Positions 54,971 through 63,374 of a stretch of 64,000 nt of DNA are shown here, piece after piece. This DNA is from JAWKRB01 sp041389885 (lineage in GTDB: Bacteria > Myxococcota_A > Polyangia > Polyangiales > Ga0077539), in assembly GCA_041389885.1 (NCBI GenBank), contig JAWKRB010000007.1, forward strand, positions 248,001 through 312,000. Direction: 5' to 3'. Made by a program: the position numbers and the translations under genes. The notes below the pieces were generated by a model. That model ran no database searches. It was not told the origin of the DNA and saw nothing but the letters and a program-made list of their open reading frames with translations. The first letter of the stretch is position 1. Each line of letters starts with the position of its first letter.

Positions 54971-55005
54971 GTCGGGTCGCGCAAGATGAGACCCGCGCGC
55001 GTGGT

Positions 55006-55596
55006 ATGCAACGCGCCGTGAGCGGCCACGCCGAAGAGACCAGGGAGGCGATCCTCCGCTGCGCCCTCGCGGCGCTCGCGCGCTCGGGCTTCGAGGGCAC
55101 GACCCTCCAGGGCGTGGCCGCCGCCGCGGGGCTCTCCAAGGGCGCCGTGACCCACCACTTCGCGAGCAAGGACGACCTGCTCGACGCGGTGATCCTGCGC
55201 TGCGCCGAGGTCGTGGCGGGCGAGCTCGCCTCGGCGGCGGAGTCGGAGCCCTCGCCGGGCGACAGGCTCCGCGCCCTCGCCCACGCGCTGCGGGCCGCGT
55301 GGAGCGACGACCGCGACGAGGGCCGGGTCATGGCGATGGTCGCCGCCGCCGCCCTCTACGACCCCAGGGTGCGCGTCGTGAGCGAAGGCGCCTTCGCGGC
55401 GATCTCGTCGGTGCTCTCGCGCGCGATCGGCGACGCCGCGGCCTCGGCGGGCCTGCGCCCGCGGGTGAGCGTCGACGCCGTCGCGCGCTGGCTGCTCGGC
55501 GCGGGCGTGGGGGCGAGGCTGCTCCAGGGCGGCCCCGAGGGCGGCGACGACGACGCCGCGCTCACGCTCGCCCTCTACGCCTTCTTCGAGCTGTGA
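55006..55596 (+). CDS. TetR/AcrR-family regulator
   Basis: 196 aa, ATG 55006 (a GTG at 55018 is also possible), divergent from the GH1 gene with 35 bp between. HTH: REAILRCALAALARSGFEGTTLQGVAAAAGLSKGAVTHHFASKDDLLDAVI (about residues 13-63). The C-terminal part is a helical ligand domain rich in Ala. The divergent arrangement suggests it controls the glycosidase gene; no palindromic operator was identified with confidence. Confidence 0.85.
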   Translation: MQRAVSGHAEETREAILRCALAALARSGFEGTTLQGVAAAAGLSKGAVTHHFASKDDLLDAVILRCAEVVAGELASAAESEPSPGDRLRALAHALRAAWSDDRDEGRVMAMVAAAALYDPRVRVVSEGAFAAISSVLSRAIGDAAASAGLRPRVSVDAVARWLLGAGVGARLLQGGPEGGDDDAALTLALYAFFEL

Positions 55597-55611
55597 TACC
55601 TCTGCGCCGCC

Positions 55612-56241
55612 ATGGCGCCCCCCAGCCGCGAGAAAGAGCAGCGACGCGCGCAGATCCTCGCCGTCGCGACCGAGGTCTTCGCGGAGAAGGGCTACCACGA
55701 CGCCCGCATCGACGACATCGTGGTGGGGGCGGGCATCGCGCGGGGCACCTTCTACCTGTATTTCAGCGACAAGCGCGCGATCTTCGAGGAGCTCGTCGAC
55801 GGCTTTCTCGCCCGCCTCGACGCCTCCATCGAGCGCATCGAGCTGACCGACAACGCGCCCCGTCACATGAACGAGATCGCCGAGAACCTCCGCAGGGTCT
55901 TCGCGCGCTTCGCCGCGGAGCCCGCGATGGCGCGGATCCTCCTGAGCGCCGCGGTGGGCATCGACGCCGACTTCGACCGCAAGCTGCTCGCCTTCTACGA
56001 CGAGGTGACCGCGATGCTCAGCCGCGCGCTCACCCAGGGCGAGGCCGCGGGGCTGGTGCGCCCGGGCAACGCCGACCTGCGCGCGCACTGCCTGACGGGC
56101 GCCCTGAAGGAGTGCCTCCACCAGCTCATGCTCCGGCGCGCCGACCTCGACCCCGAGGCGCTGCTCGGCGCGCTGCTCGACCTCGTCGCCGACGGCCTCT
56201 TCACCGAGATCTCGCGGAGCGCGGCCGGGCGCAGCCGCTAG
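55612..56241 (+). CDS. TetR-family regulator
   Basis: 209 aa, ATG 55612, 15 bp after the previous TetR gene and co-directional. HTH: RRAQILAVATEVFAEKGYHDARIDDIVVGAGIARGTFYLYFSDKRAIFEELV (about residues 11-62), with the FYLYF recognition helix common in lipid/efflux regulators. C-terminal dimer and ligand domain follows. Target unknown. Its end overlaps the convergent CorA gene by four bases. Confidence 0.85.
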   Translation: MAPPSREKEQRRAQILAVATEVFAEKGYHDARIDDIVVGAGIARGTFYLYFSDKRAIFEELVDGFLARLDASIERIELTDNAPRHMNEIAENLRRVFARFAAEPAMARILLSAAVGIDADFDRKLLAFYDEVTAMLSRALTQGEAAGLVRPGNADLRAHCLTGALKECLHQLMLRRADLDPEALLGALLDLVADGLFTEISRSAAGRSR

Positions 56242-57206
56242 AGCAGGCCCTTCTTGCGAAACCACAGGATCAGCCCCAGCGCGATGCACGCCATCATCGC
56301 CAGCGCCGCGGGGTAGCCGTAGCGCCAGTGGAGCTCGGGCATGCGGTCGAAGTTCATCCCGTAGAGCCCCACGACGAAGGTGAGCGGGAGCATCACCACG
56401 CTCACGCTCGTGAGGGTCTTCATCACGGCGTTCATGCGGTTGGAGACCGTGGTGAGGTACACGTCGAGGGCGCCCGAGAGCAGCTCGCGGTAGCCCTCGG
56501 AGAGGTCGACCACGCGCACGAAGTGGTCGTGAATGTCGCGAAAGAAGGGCACCGCGCGCTCGGGCACGAGGTCGAACTCCCCGCGGGCGAGGCGCTGGAG
56601 CACCTCGCGCTGGTGCGTCGCCATGCGCCGCAGGCGCTGGAGCGAGCGCTTGAGGCGAAAGATGCGCTGGATGAGGTCGTCGCCGGGCTCGCTCACCACC
56701 TCGCGCTCGATGTCGTCGGCCGCCTCGTCGAAGACCTCCATCACGGGCACGTAGCCGTCGACGAGGTGGTCGATCACCGCGTGGGCGATGAAGGCCGGGC
56801 CGCGCTCGAAGAGCCGCGGGTTCCGCTCGAATTCACCGCGCACCTCGTCGGCGAAGCCGACGCCCTCGGGGTGGTGGCTCATCACCCAGCTCGCGGTGAA
56901 CAGCAGGTCGACCTCGACGGTCTCGATGCGCTCGGGGTCGCGGTCGGGGCAGCGCACGCCGTGGACCACCACGTAGAGGTAGTCGCCGAAGTCGTCGACC
57001 TTGGGGTGCAGCCGCTCCTGGAGCACGTCCTCGACCACGAGGGGGTGGAGCTTCAGGCCCGTCTCGAGGAGGTCGCGCAGGGGCTCGTCGATGACCGTGG
57101 CGTCGATCCAGAAGAGGGCGCCGGCCTCGAGCAGCGCGGGGACCTCGGAGAGGTCCGTCGACGCGCGGAGCTTCTTGTCGGAGAGCGTGAAGATCGTCGT
57201 GCCCAT
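56238..57206 (-). CDS. corA: CorA-like magnesium/cobalt transporter
   Basis: 322 aa from ATG 57206; the long open frame upstream to 57740 is antisense to the receiver gene. Cytoplasmic funnel with FWIDATVIDEPLRDLLETGLKLHPLVVEDVL, then long stalk helices (RIFRLKRSLQRLRRMATHQREVLQRLA). Two C-terminal membrane helices: VSVVMLPLTFVVGLYGMNF carries the GMN selectivity signature, then PAALAMMACIALGLILWFRKKGLL. Pentameric Mg2+ (or Co2+) channel in the inner membrane. The end overlaps the TetR gene by four bases. Confidence 0.9.
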   Translation of the reverse strand: MGTTIFTLSDKKLRASTDLSEVPALLEAGALFWIDATVIDEPLRDLLETGLKLHPLVVEDVLQERLHPKVDDFGDYLYVVVHGVRCPDRDPERIETVEVDLLFTASWVMSHHPEGVGFADEVRGEFERNPRLFERGPAFIAHAVIDHLVDGYVPVMEVFDEAADDIEREVVSEPGDDLIQRIFRLKRSLQRLRRMATHQREVLQRLARGEFDLVPERAVPFFRDIHDHFVRVVDLSEGYRELLSGALDVYLTTVSNRMNAVMKTLTSVSVVMLPLTFVVGLYGMNFDRMPELHWRYGYPAALAMMACIALGLILWFRKKGLL

Positions 57207-57306
57207 GGCTTCGCCGCGCAGGGTATCGCCCTCCGCGGCGCGGCGGCGACGGCCCCCCTCCGCTTCTCGGGTCACGCGCGCGCGCCGACGCGGTACCCTC
57301 CGGGCG

Positions 57307-57657
57307 ATGTCTACGCTCCGCGCCCTGGTCGTCGAGGACGACCCCTCCCTCGCGAAGCTGATCGCTCGGCTGCTCTCTCGGGTCTCGATCGCCTGCGTCG
57401 CCGTCGACGGGGTCACCGCGGCGGAGGGCGCGCTCGCCGAGGGTGAGTTCGACGTGCTCATCGTCGACGCGTCGCTCGACGACGGCGACGGGGTCGAGCT
57501 GATCCAGGCGCTGCGCGCGCGGGGCGTGCTCACGCCCGCGGTGCTGGTGAGCGGCTCGGCGATGCCCAGCCCCGACCCCCTCACGCGCTTCCTCGCGAAG
57601 CCCTTCACCAAAGACTCGCTGCCGGCGCTGGTGCTCTCGCTCGTCGACCCCTCCTGA
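57307..57657 (+). CDS. stand-alone response-regulator receiver domain
   Basis: 116 aa from ATG 57307; the longer open frame from 57001 is antisense to corA. Single REC domain: acidic pair Asp11-Asp12, phospho-acceptor Asp54 in VLIVDASLDDGDG, Ser82, and Lys98 in LAKPF. No output domain is attached, so it likely acts by protein binding in a phosphorelay. No histidine kinase gene is in the window. nadB begins 42 bp later on the same strand. Confidence 0.85.
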   Translation: MSTLRALVVEDDPSLAKLIARLLSRVSIACVAVDGVTAAEGALAEGEFDVLIVDASLDDGDGVELIQALRARGVLTPAVLVSGSAMPSPDPLTRFLAKPFTKDSLPALVLSLVDPS

Positions 57658-57699
57658 CGGGTGCAAGTTCGGCGAGGGCGCGTTAGCGTGGCCGCACAC

Positions 57700-59313
57700 A
57701 TGCGGCACACCACGGATTTTCTGGTGTTGGGGAGCGGCATCGCGGGCTTGACCTTCGCGCTGCGGGCGGCGTCTCACGGCGAGGTCGTGGTCGTCACGAA
57801 GCGCCGGAGCGAGGACGCGAACACGACCTGGGCGCAGGGGGGCATCTCCGCGGTGCTCGACCCTGGAGACTCCTTCGACGCGCACGTGCAAGACACGCTC
57901 GTGGCCGGCGCGGGGCTCTGCAAGGCCGAGATCGTGCGGCTCTGCGTCGAGAACGCGCCCGCGCGCATTCGGGACCTCATCGAGCTCGGCACGCGCTTCA
58001 GCCGCAACGCCGACCCCGCGCAGGGCGGGGGCTTCGAGCTCGCGCGGGAGGGCGGCCACTCGGCGCGGCGCGTGATCCACGCGGGCGACATCACGGGCCG
58101 CGAGGTCGAGCGCGCGCTGCTGGAGGCGGCGTCGAAGCACCCCCGCATCACCCTGCTCGAGCACCACATGGGCGTCGACCTGATCACCCTCTCGCGCTTC
58201 GCGGGGGCCGAGGTGTGCAGCGGCGCGTACGTGCTCGACACGAGCAGCGGCGACGTGCACACGTGGATCGCGCGGGCGACGGTGCTGGCCTCCGGGGGGG
58301 CGGGCAAGGTGTACCTCTACACCTCCAACCCCGACGTCGCGACGGGCGACGGCGTGGCCATGGCGTACCGCGCCGGCGCCGAGGTCGCGGACATGGAATT
58401 CTACCAGTTTCACCCGACGGCGCTGTGGCACCCGCAGGCGAAGAACTTTCTGATCTCCGAGGCCCTGCGCGGCGAAGGGGGGGTGCTGCGCCTCAACGAC
58501 GGCACGGCGTTCATGGCGAAGCACCACCCGCTCGCCGACCTCGCGCCCCGCGACGTGGTCGCCCGCGCCATCGACTACGAGATGAAGCGCACGGGCGAAG
58601 ACAACGTGTGGCTCGACATGACCCACCACACGCCCGACTTTCTCCGGCAGCGGTTCCCGAACATCCACGCCGAGTGCCTGCGCTGGGGGATCGACATGAC
58701 CGAGCGGCCGATCCCGGTGGTCCCCGCGGCGCACTATCAGTGCGGCGGGGTGTCGACGGACGCGCGGGGCCGCACGAGCATCCCGGGGCTGTGGGCCATC
58801 GGCGAGGTCGCGTGCACGGGGCTGCACGGCGCCAACCGCCTCGCGAGCAACTCGCTGCTCGAGGGCGCGGTCTTCGGTCACATCGCGGCGAACGACGTCG
58901 CGTCCCACGCCGTGGCCGAGGCCGCGAGCGAGAAGGTCGCGGACTGGGACCCGGGCACCGCGGTGCCCTCGGACGAGGCCGTGGTCGTCGCGCAGAACTG
59001 GGACGAGATCCGCAGGCTCATGTGGAACTACGTCGGCATCGTGCGCAGCACGCGGCGCCTGCAGCGCGCGCAGCGGCGCATCGCCGTGCTCCAGGACGAG
59101 ATCCGCGAGTACTACTGGGACCACCTCGTGACCCGCGACCTGCTCGAGCTTCGCAACATCGCCACCGTCGCCGAGCTCATCGTCGCCTGCGCCCTCGCGC
59201 GCAAGGAGAGCCGAGGGCTGCACTACACCCTCGACCACCTCGCGACCGACCCCGCGCTCGCGCGCGACACGGTGATCCGCCGCGGGGTGAGCGCGAGGCT
59301 CCGCCCGGCCTAG
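57700..59313 (+). CDS. nadB: L-aspartate oxidase
   Basis: 537 aa from ATG 57700. FAD enzyme oxidising L-aspartate to iminoaspartate, the first step of NAD synthesis. FAD-binding GSGIAGLTFALRAASHG near the start, TTWAQGGISAVLDPGDS (WAQGGI typical), GHSARRVIHAGDITGREVERALL, MEFYQFHPTALWH, ISEALRGEGGVLRL, VVPAAHYQCGGVSTDARGRTSIPGLWAIGEVACTGLHGANRLASNSLLEG: these are the aspartate-oxidase motifs, as opposed to fumarate reductase. The helical C-terminal domain has MWNYVGIVRSTRRL, also typical. nadA and nadC are not next to it. Confidence 0.95.
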   Translation: MRHTTDFLVLGSGIAGLTFALRAASHGEVVVVTKRRSEDANTTWAQGGISAVLDPGDSFDAHVQDTLVAGAGLCKAEIVRLCVENAPARIRDLIELGTRFSRNADPAQGGGFELAREGGHSARRVIHAGDITGREVERALLEAASKHPRITLLEHHMGVDLITLSRFAGAEVCSGAYVLDTSSGDVHTWIARATVLASGGAGKVYLYTSNPDVATGDGVAMAYRAGAEVADMEFYQFHPTALWHPQAKNFLISEALRGEGGVLRLNDGTAFMAKHHPLADLAPRDVVARAIDYEMKRTGEDNVWLDMTHHTPDFLRQRFPNIHAECLRWGIDMTERPIPVVPAAHYQCGGVSTDARGRTSIPGLWAIGEVACTGLHGANRLASNSLLEGAVFGHIAANDVASHAVAEAASEKVADWDPGTAVPSDEAVVVAQNWDEIRRLMWNYVGIVRSTRRLQRAQRRIAVLQDEIREYYWDHLVTRDLLELRNIATVAELIVACALARKESRGLHYTLDHLATDPALARDTVIRRGVSARLRPA

Positions 59314-59404
59314 AGATCCGCGGTCTTTCCCGGCGACGCGCTAGACATCCACCCCTCCCTTGCGGTAGCACGGCGCGCCTATTTTCCTGGGAGAAGTGAA
59401 GCCG

Positions 59405-61417
59405 ATGTCGGTCACCGTCGAAGCCTCGAACGTCCGTCGCGCGCTCGAAATGGCGCGCGAGCAGCGCACGCAGATCACCCGCGGCGCCCCGCTGCCCATC
59501 GACACCGCGCACGTGGTCGGAGCGTGCCCGAAGTGCGGACACCTCGGCGCCACGATCCTCGGGTTCCCCGACCCGCCGTACGCGGGCCCGCAGGGCAAGC
59601 CGCGGTACCGCAACGCGAAGGAGCTCCAGGCCTTCGTCGAGGAGATCTTTCGCAACCCGCCGCCGCTCCCCGCGCAGGACGACCCCTCGGAGCCCTCCAA
59701 GGACCCGCAGCAGCAGGGCGCCAATTGGAAGGGCTACTGCGTCTGCGGCGCCGACGTGATGCCGCCGCAGCCCGACCCCCGCACGGGCGAGATGCTCGAG
59801 AGCCCCGACGCCACCCCGCGCCTCGTGTGCGGCGTGCGCTTCATCAAGGCCATGCCGGGCGCGGGCGCCGAGCTCGTGCTCGAGGCGCTCTCCGCCGGCG
59901 ACGGCGGCGTGGGCTTCGAGAAGGGCGTGAGCCTGGGGTGGAAGCTCCTGCGCGCCCCCGTCGACGGCGTCGAGGCCGAGGTCTCGGGCAAGTTCGACGA
60001 CGCCGCCGTGGAGGCCCACTTCGGCCGCCCCCTCACCCTCGCGCACGTGTGGTCCAAGGTCCTCGCCAAGGCCGCGGCGGGCGAGGAGTCGATCGAGAAG
60101 GTCGACGCCGGCTACTGGGTCTGGGCAGGGCCCCGCGAGAACACGAACCTCGACGAGGAGCTCAAGAAGCTCATCGGCGAAGACCCCGAGAAGGGCAGCT
60201 TTCCGCTCCTCTCGATCCCGCAGCTCGCGCCGATGCCGCAGGGCCCCTTCTTCGCGCAGTGGGCCTACGAGCACGGCGAGGCGATCCAGAAGGGCGACCT
60301 CCGCGCGGGCGTGCTCATCGACCGCGCCGCCGTGCGCAAGCTCATCGAGGCGCAGCTCGGCCGCGCGGCGATGCAGTGGCGCGAGGTCGAGAACGGCGCG
60401 CTGATCCTCGCCACCGCGGGCGAGCTCACCTGGCCCATGGAGACCGCGATCGTGTCGCTCGGCGCCGCCCACCTCGGGTGGTACTTCAGCGAGACCGCCG
60501 CCGCCGCCGTGGGCGAGTGCATGGCCCGGCTGGGCGAGCTCCGCCGCTGGGTCGACGCCGTGCGCGCCGAGCGCCCGGAGATGACCTTCACGGTCAACGG
60601 GATGCAGATCGTCGGCAAGCGCGCCGACGGCACCATGGGCCGCCCGATCAACCTCCAGGACCTGCCGTTTCGCGCGCCGCCGGGCTCGCCTGACTTTCGC
60701 CGCGAGCTCCGCTTCGCCTGCGACGACCTCCCGAAGAACGCCGACCCGACCCGCCGCTGCCCCTGCGGCGAGCGCGCGTGGCTGGCGGCGCGGATCTTTC
60801 CGGTCAAGGTGGTCGAAGACTTCAAGGCCGCCACGGGCGGAAAGTCTCCGAAGATCATCGAGCACTGGGACACCGCGGCGCTCGTCGCGACCATCTCCTG
60901 CGACCGCCACGTGCGCGTGCCCGCGGCCGAGGAGATCGAGAGCACGGGCCTCAAGGACGCGGCCTTCGACAAGCGCCTCAAGGAAGACCTCGCGTTCAAC
61001 GTCTTCGCCGTCGACGTGTCCCTCCACGAGGACAAGAACAAGAAGCGCGCGCTCCTCGCCTACGGCCCCCTCGTGGCGAGCGTGGTGATCAACGACCACT
61101 TCATCGCGAAGCTGCACCAGATGTGCGTGCTCCCCGACAAGACCCTGCCGCTGCGCGGCGACGAGGTCAGCGCCGTGGTCACCACGCCCAACGTGCTGTG
61201 CCTCCACGAGCCCGACTTCGACGACGACATGCTCGAGCAGGTGCTCGACATGGGCGCGGCGATGGACGGCATCCCCGCGGAGGTCCCCATGCCCTTCGAC
61301 CTCTCCTGGGACGTGACCCTCACGGCGGAGCCCAAGGGCAACTTCGTGAACCTCCGCCCGCCCCCCCAGGGACAAGGTCAGCCGCCCCAGGGCGCCCCCG
61401 GCGGCGCCCGTCGTTGA
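59405..61417 (+). CDS. zinc-ribbon-containing protein of unknown function
   Basis: 670 aa; ATG 59405 chosen, with GGGAG about 11 bases upstream (GTG 59396 also possible). Two Cys clusters near the N-terminus, CPKCGHLGATILGFPDPPYAG (about 40-60) and GYCVCGADVMPPQPD (about 112-126), plus CPCGERAW and ISCDRHV further on (about 452 and 498), suggest several zinc ribbons. The middle is a mixed alpha/beta part (LLSIPQLAPMPQGPFFAQWAYEHGEAIQKGD). The C-terminal third (VFAVDVSLHEDKNKKRALLAYGPLVASVVINDHFIAKLHQM) looks globular. No family recognised; a cytosolic protein. Its TGA overlaps the next gene's TTG start. Confidence 0.6.
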   Translation: MSVTVEASNVRRALEMAREQRTQITRGAPLPIDTAHVVGACPKCGHLGATILGFPDPPYAGPQGKPRYRNAKELQAFVEEIFRNPPPLPAQDDPSEPSKDPQQQGANWKGYCVCGADVMPPQPDPRTGEMLESPDATPRLVCGVRFIKAMPGAGAELVLEALSAGDGGVGFEKGVSLGWKLLRAPVDGVEAEVSGKFDDAAVEAHFGRPLTLAHVWSKVLAKAAAGEESIEKVDAGYWVWAGPRENTNLDEELKKLIGEDPEKGSFPLLSIPQLAPMPQGPFFAQWAYEHGEAIQKGDLRAGVLIDRAAVRKLIEAQLGRAAMQWREVENGALILATAGELTWPMETAIVSLGAAHLGWYFSETAAAAVGECMARLGELRRWVDAVRAERPEMTFTVNGMQIVGKRADGTMGRPINLQDLPFRAPPGSPDFRRELRFACDDLPKNADPTRRCPCGERAWLAARIFPVKVVEDFKAATGGKSPKIIEHWDTAALVATISCDRHVRVPAAEEIESTGLKDAAFDKRLKEDLAFNVFAVDVSLHEDKNKKRALLAYGPLVASVVINDHFIAKLHQMCVLPDKTLPLRGDEVSAVVTTPNVLCLHEPDFDDDMLEQVLDMGAAMDGIPAEVPMPFDLSWDVTLTAEPKGNFVNLRPPPQGQGQPPQGAPGGARR

Positions 61418-62163
61418 CCCTCCCGCGGCGCCAGAGCCCCCTCTGGCGCGCCCTCCTCGCCCTCGCCCCCCTCGCCGCCTGCGCCCCCCGCGCAGGCGCC
61501 TCACGCCCCGAGGCGCGCCCCGCTGAGCGCCCCCTCGCGGGTCGCTACTGGGGCCGCTGGTCTGACACGCCCCCCGACACGCGGGTCACGGTCTGGATCG
61601 ACGGCGACACCCGTCGCTTTCGCGGCGCGTGGGACCTCCCTCCCTGGCACGGCGAGTTCGACGGAGCCCGCGACGGCGACGCCCTCGACGTGCGGTGGCA
61701 GCAAGAGGGCGTGGTCGCGGTGCACGTGCACCACAGCCGCGCGATGCGGTGGCGCCTCGGCCCCGACGGCTCGCTGCGCGGCGAAGACGGCGACGCCGGG
61801 GTGATCGAGCTCACCCCCGCCCGAGACGGAGACCCCCGCCTGCGCGAGGGCCTCTGGATGTCTCGCTGGACGGGCCTGCCGCCGGGCCTCGGCGTGGAGA
61901 CCGTGGTGCACCGCGGCGGCGACGGGCGCTGGCACGCGGCGTACCGGTACCAGGGCCGCGAGGGCTCGTTCGTGGGCGAGCTGCGCGGCGAGCGGCTCGC
62001 GATTCGCTGGCGCGAGGTCTCATCGCAAGACGCGGTGAGCGAGGGCCGCGGGCTGCTCGCGCGCTCACGCACGGGCTACGAGGGCACCTACGGCGTCGGC
62101 GACTCGGTGACCGGCGCGGGGCGCTGGTCCATCGAGTCGTTCGAAATCGCTCAGAACAGATAG
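61414..62163 (+). CDS. lipoprotein of unknown function
   Basis: 249 aa if it starts at TTG 61414, overlapping the stop before it (TTGA); no other start codon stands near the signal. Signal SPLWRALLALAPLAACAPR, lipobox PLAAC. The mature part is beta-rich with repeated pattern (LAGRYWGRWSDTPPDTRVTVWIDG, FRGAWDLPPWHGEFDGARDGDALDVRWQQEG, FVGELRGERLAIRWREV), resembling a calycin-like or small beta-barrel sandwich. Ends convergent with the next gene, overlapping by 13 nt. Confidence 0.6.
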   Translation: MTLPRRQSPLWRALLALAPLAACAPRAGASRPEARPAERPLAGRYWGRWSDTPPDTRVTVWIDGDTRRFRGAWDLPPWHGEFDGARDGDALDVRWQQEGVVAVHVHHSRAMRWRLGPDGSLRGEDGDAGVIELTPARDGDPRLREGLWMSRWTGLPPGLGVETVVHRGGDGRWHAAYRYQGREGSFVGELRGERLAIRWREVSSQDAVSEGRGLLARSRTGYEGTYGVGDSVTGAGRWSIESFEIAQNR

Positions 62164-62930
62164 ACCAGCGCGCCCGAGGGCACGAGCGCGAGCTGGTCGG
62201 CCGTGACCTCGGTGACGCCGTCGCCGCCGGTGGACCACGCGTACTGCCCCTCGAGCTCGACGCCCACGCCCACGCGCCCGAAGGCCACGCGCAGGCCGAC
62301 GGCGAGGGCGGCCTCCACGCGGTGCGCGGCGAGGGAGAAGGCGTCAGGCCCGCGGCGCGTGTCGGTGGCCCGCCCGTCGGCGAAGAGGTACCCGCTGCGC
62401 GCGGAGACCCAGAGGTCGTAGATGTCGCGCCGGGTGTACCCGAGCTGCAGGGTGAGCTCGCCGCCGTAGACCCGCGACTCGTTGAGCTCGAAGCCCGGCA
62501 CCGCCGTGGCCGAGCCCGAGGCGAGAAACGCGAGGCGGGCGTTGGCGCCGCCGGTGAGGGTCCAGAAGCCGTCTCGCAGAAACTCTCGCCGCGCGCCGAT
62601 GCGCACGAAGCGCCCGAGGAGGGCGACGCTCGCCTCGGCGGACCCTCCGAGGCCCGCGCGCCCCTGCACGATGGGCGCGACGCCGGGGGGCTGCGCCGCG
62701 AAGCCCACGGCGCCGCGCAGTCGGTCCGCGGGCGTGGCCGAGGGCGCCTGCGCGGCCGAGAGCGCCTCCTGAGCGACGGGGGTGACGTAGGAGCTGCCCA
62801 CGTCGAGGGCGAAGCGGGACGCGGGGAGCACCCGCGCCGACACCAGGGTAGGCGACGTCGTCGCGCAGCCCGCGGCGGGGAGGAGCAGCGCCAGCGCCCA
62901 CGCGGGGAGGCGCGGCGCGGAGGGGGTCAC
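62151..62930 (-). CDS. lipoprotein / outer-membrane beta-barrel-like protein
   Basis: 259 aa from GTG 62930, overlapping the ferredoxin stop (GTGA 62927-62930), so co-translated with it. Signal PSAPRLPAWALALLLPAAGC, lipobox PAAGC. The mature part has many amphipathic strands, e.g. ASVALLGRFVRIGARREFL, SRVYGGELTLQLGYTRRDIYDLWVSARSGYLF, VEAALAVGLRVAFGRVGVGVELEGQYAW, ending LVPSGALVYLF (terminal Phe, as outer-membrane proteins have). Probably a lipid-anchored, small outer-membrane barrel. No family recognised. Confidence 0.65.
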   Translation of the reverse strand: MTPSAPRLPAWALALLLPAAGCATTSPTLVSARVLPASRFALDVGSSYVTPVAQEALSAAQAPSATPADRLRGAVGFAAQPPGVAPIVQGRAGLGGSAEASVALLGRFVRIGARREFLRDGFWTLTGGANARLAFLASGSATAVPGFELNESRVYGGELTLQLGYTRRDIYDLWVSARSGYLFADGRATDTRRGPDAFSLAAHRVEAALAVGLRVAFGRVGVGVELEGQYAWSTGGDGVTEVTADQLALVPSGALVYLF

Positions 62931-63232
62931 TTGCGAAAGCGCGACGGGTAGTTGTTCGCCGCGGAGCGCTTCTGGAGCTCGGCGTCGTCGGGGTGCAGCC
63001 GGAGGGCGCGCTCGATGAGCACCGACTCGTCCTCGGTGTGGTTGGGGTCGGGGAGGCAGCACTCCACGGGGCACACGGCCTGACACGCCTCGTGGTCATA
63101 GAAGCCGACGCACTCGGTGCAGAGCTCCGGGTCGATCACGTAGATCTCGTCGCCCTCGGAGATCGCGTCGTTGGGGCACTCGGGCTCGCAGGCGCCGCAG
63201 TTGATGCAGTCGGTGGTGATGTAGGTCGCCAT
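62927..63232 (-). CDS. 2[4Fe-4S] ferredoxin (YfhL-like)
   Basis: 101 aa from ATG 63232; the open frame upstream to 63331 is not used because MATYITTDCINCGACEPECP is the usual start. First cluster C-x2-C-x2-C-x3-CP at CINCGACEPECP, second at CTECVGFYDHEACQAVCPVECC with the insert that marks the YfhL/FdxA-like group. Electron carrier, cytosolic. The C-terminal tail ends with NNYPSRFRK. Partner enzyme unknown. Confidence 0.9.
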   Translation of the reverse strand: MATYITTDCINCGACEPECPNDAISEGDEIYVIDPELCTECVGFYDHEACQAVCPVECCLPDPNHTEDESVLIERALRLHPDDAELQKRSAANNYPSRFRK

Positions 63233-63374
63233 CTCGGGTCGTGTCTCCAGCGCGGTAGGGAACGGCGCCTGGGGTGGGTGAGCGCCCTTGCGGGGCGCCG
63301 GTTTTCTAGTCAAGCAACCCCCGCGCGTCAATGCGCAGCGACCCCCCGCCGCCGCTTCTCCCGCGGCGCCCGCC

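Noticed and set aside
53375..55331. 648-codon frame overlapping the GH1 gene
   Set aside because: Out-of-frame shadow of the glycosidase with Arg/Ala-rich composition.
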